Shown here: piece after piece, positions 22,158 through 22,168 of the stretch | Layout: each line of letters starts with the position of its first letter | Numbering within the stretch: position 1 is the first letter of the stretch | Source: CAZIHO01 sp964538875 | GTDB taxonomy: Bacteria > Pseudomonadota > Gammaproteobacteria > Chromatiales > Chromatiaceae | DNA: 22,168 nt | Direction: 5' to 3' | Assembly (NCBI GenBank): GCA_964538875.1 | Contig: CAZIHO010000054.1 | Location: forward strand, 1 to 22,168 | The notes under the pieces: model-generated | What the model saw: only the letters and a program-made list of their open reading frames with translations | Databases searched by the model: none | What the model was told of the DNA's origin: nothing | Position numbers and translations under genes: made by a program

Positions 22158-22168
22158 GGCGGGGAGGC

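Noticed and set aside
1..22168. CRISPR arrays, insertion sequences, prophage, tRNA or rRNA genes
   Set aside because: No regularly spaced repeats, transposase or integrase motifs, or tRNA/rRNA signatures were found on either strand by reading.

Overview
The window is a GC-rich chromosomal stretch that looks like draft or metagenome assembly from a free-living gammaproteobacterium. UvrD starts almost exactly like the enterobacterial protein (MDVSHLLDSLNDAQRDAV), and AhpC/AhpF, Tgt, QueA, MsrA, UvrA and HemW are all of proteobacterial type. A c-type cytochrome, a ScsD-like thiol oxidoreductase and a solitary RnfD-like membrane protein suggest a respiring environmental species. A deeper placement (Methylococcales-like or purple-sulfur-like) is only a guess. 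Two runs of exactly 100 N (1693-1792 and 18585-18684) are scaffold gaps. They remove the 3' ends of ahpF and tgt and the middle of hemW.

Layout. Positions 1-1692 hold the end of ahpC and nearly all of ahpF (peroxide reduction). Minus-strand tgt and a HAD phosphatase follow, with msrA divergent from them. The 248-base spacer after msrA contains a consensus Rho-independent terminator and a candidate small RNA with two anti-Shine-Dalgarno-like CU tracts. Minus-strand queA and a PilZ-domain gene come next, so the two queuosine genes are nearby but separated. A plus-strand membrane-anchored protein of unknown function precedes uvrA. From 9867 to 13057 lies a stretch of small or signalling genes: a DUF1840 protein, a coiled-coil protein, a receiver-domain protein with a C-terminal membrane anchor, a small 'cytosolic protein', and a zinc-ribbon-like protein lacking part of its ribbon. 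A minus-strand cluster (Ste24-type M48 protease, small cytochrome c, rsgA, ScsD-like oxidoreductase) faces away from uvrD. After uvrD come hemW (gapped), an RnfD/NqrB-like protein, an FHA plus cyclase-homology protein and a TPR membrane protein with a structured leader.

Themes are oxidative-stress repair (AhpCF, MsrA, UvrA, UvrD, ScsD-like) and tRNA queuosine modification (Tgt, QueA), plus several poorly characterised signalling proteins (PilZ, tail-anchored receiver, FHA-cyclase). I see no CRISPR array, insertion sequence, prophage, tRNA or rRNA. Most of the window is housekeeping. The best candidates for new biology are the small RNA at 4381-4468, the tail-anchored receiver protein, the FHA-cyclase with a substituted active-site lysine, and the alternative pairings in the leader of the last gene.
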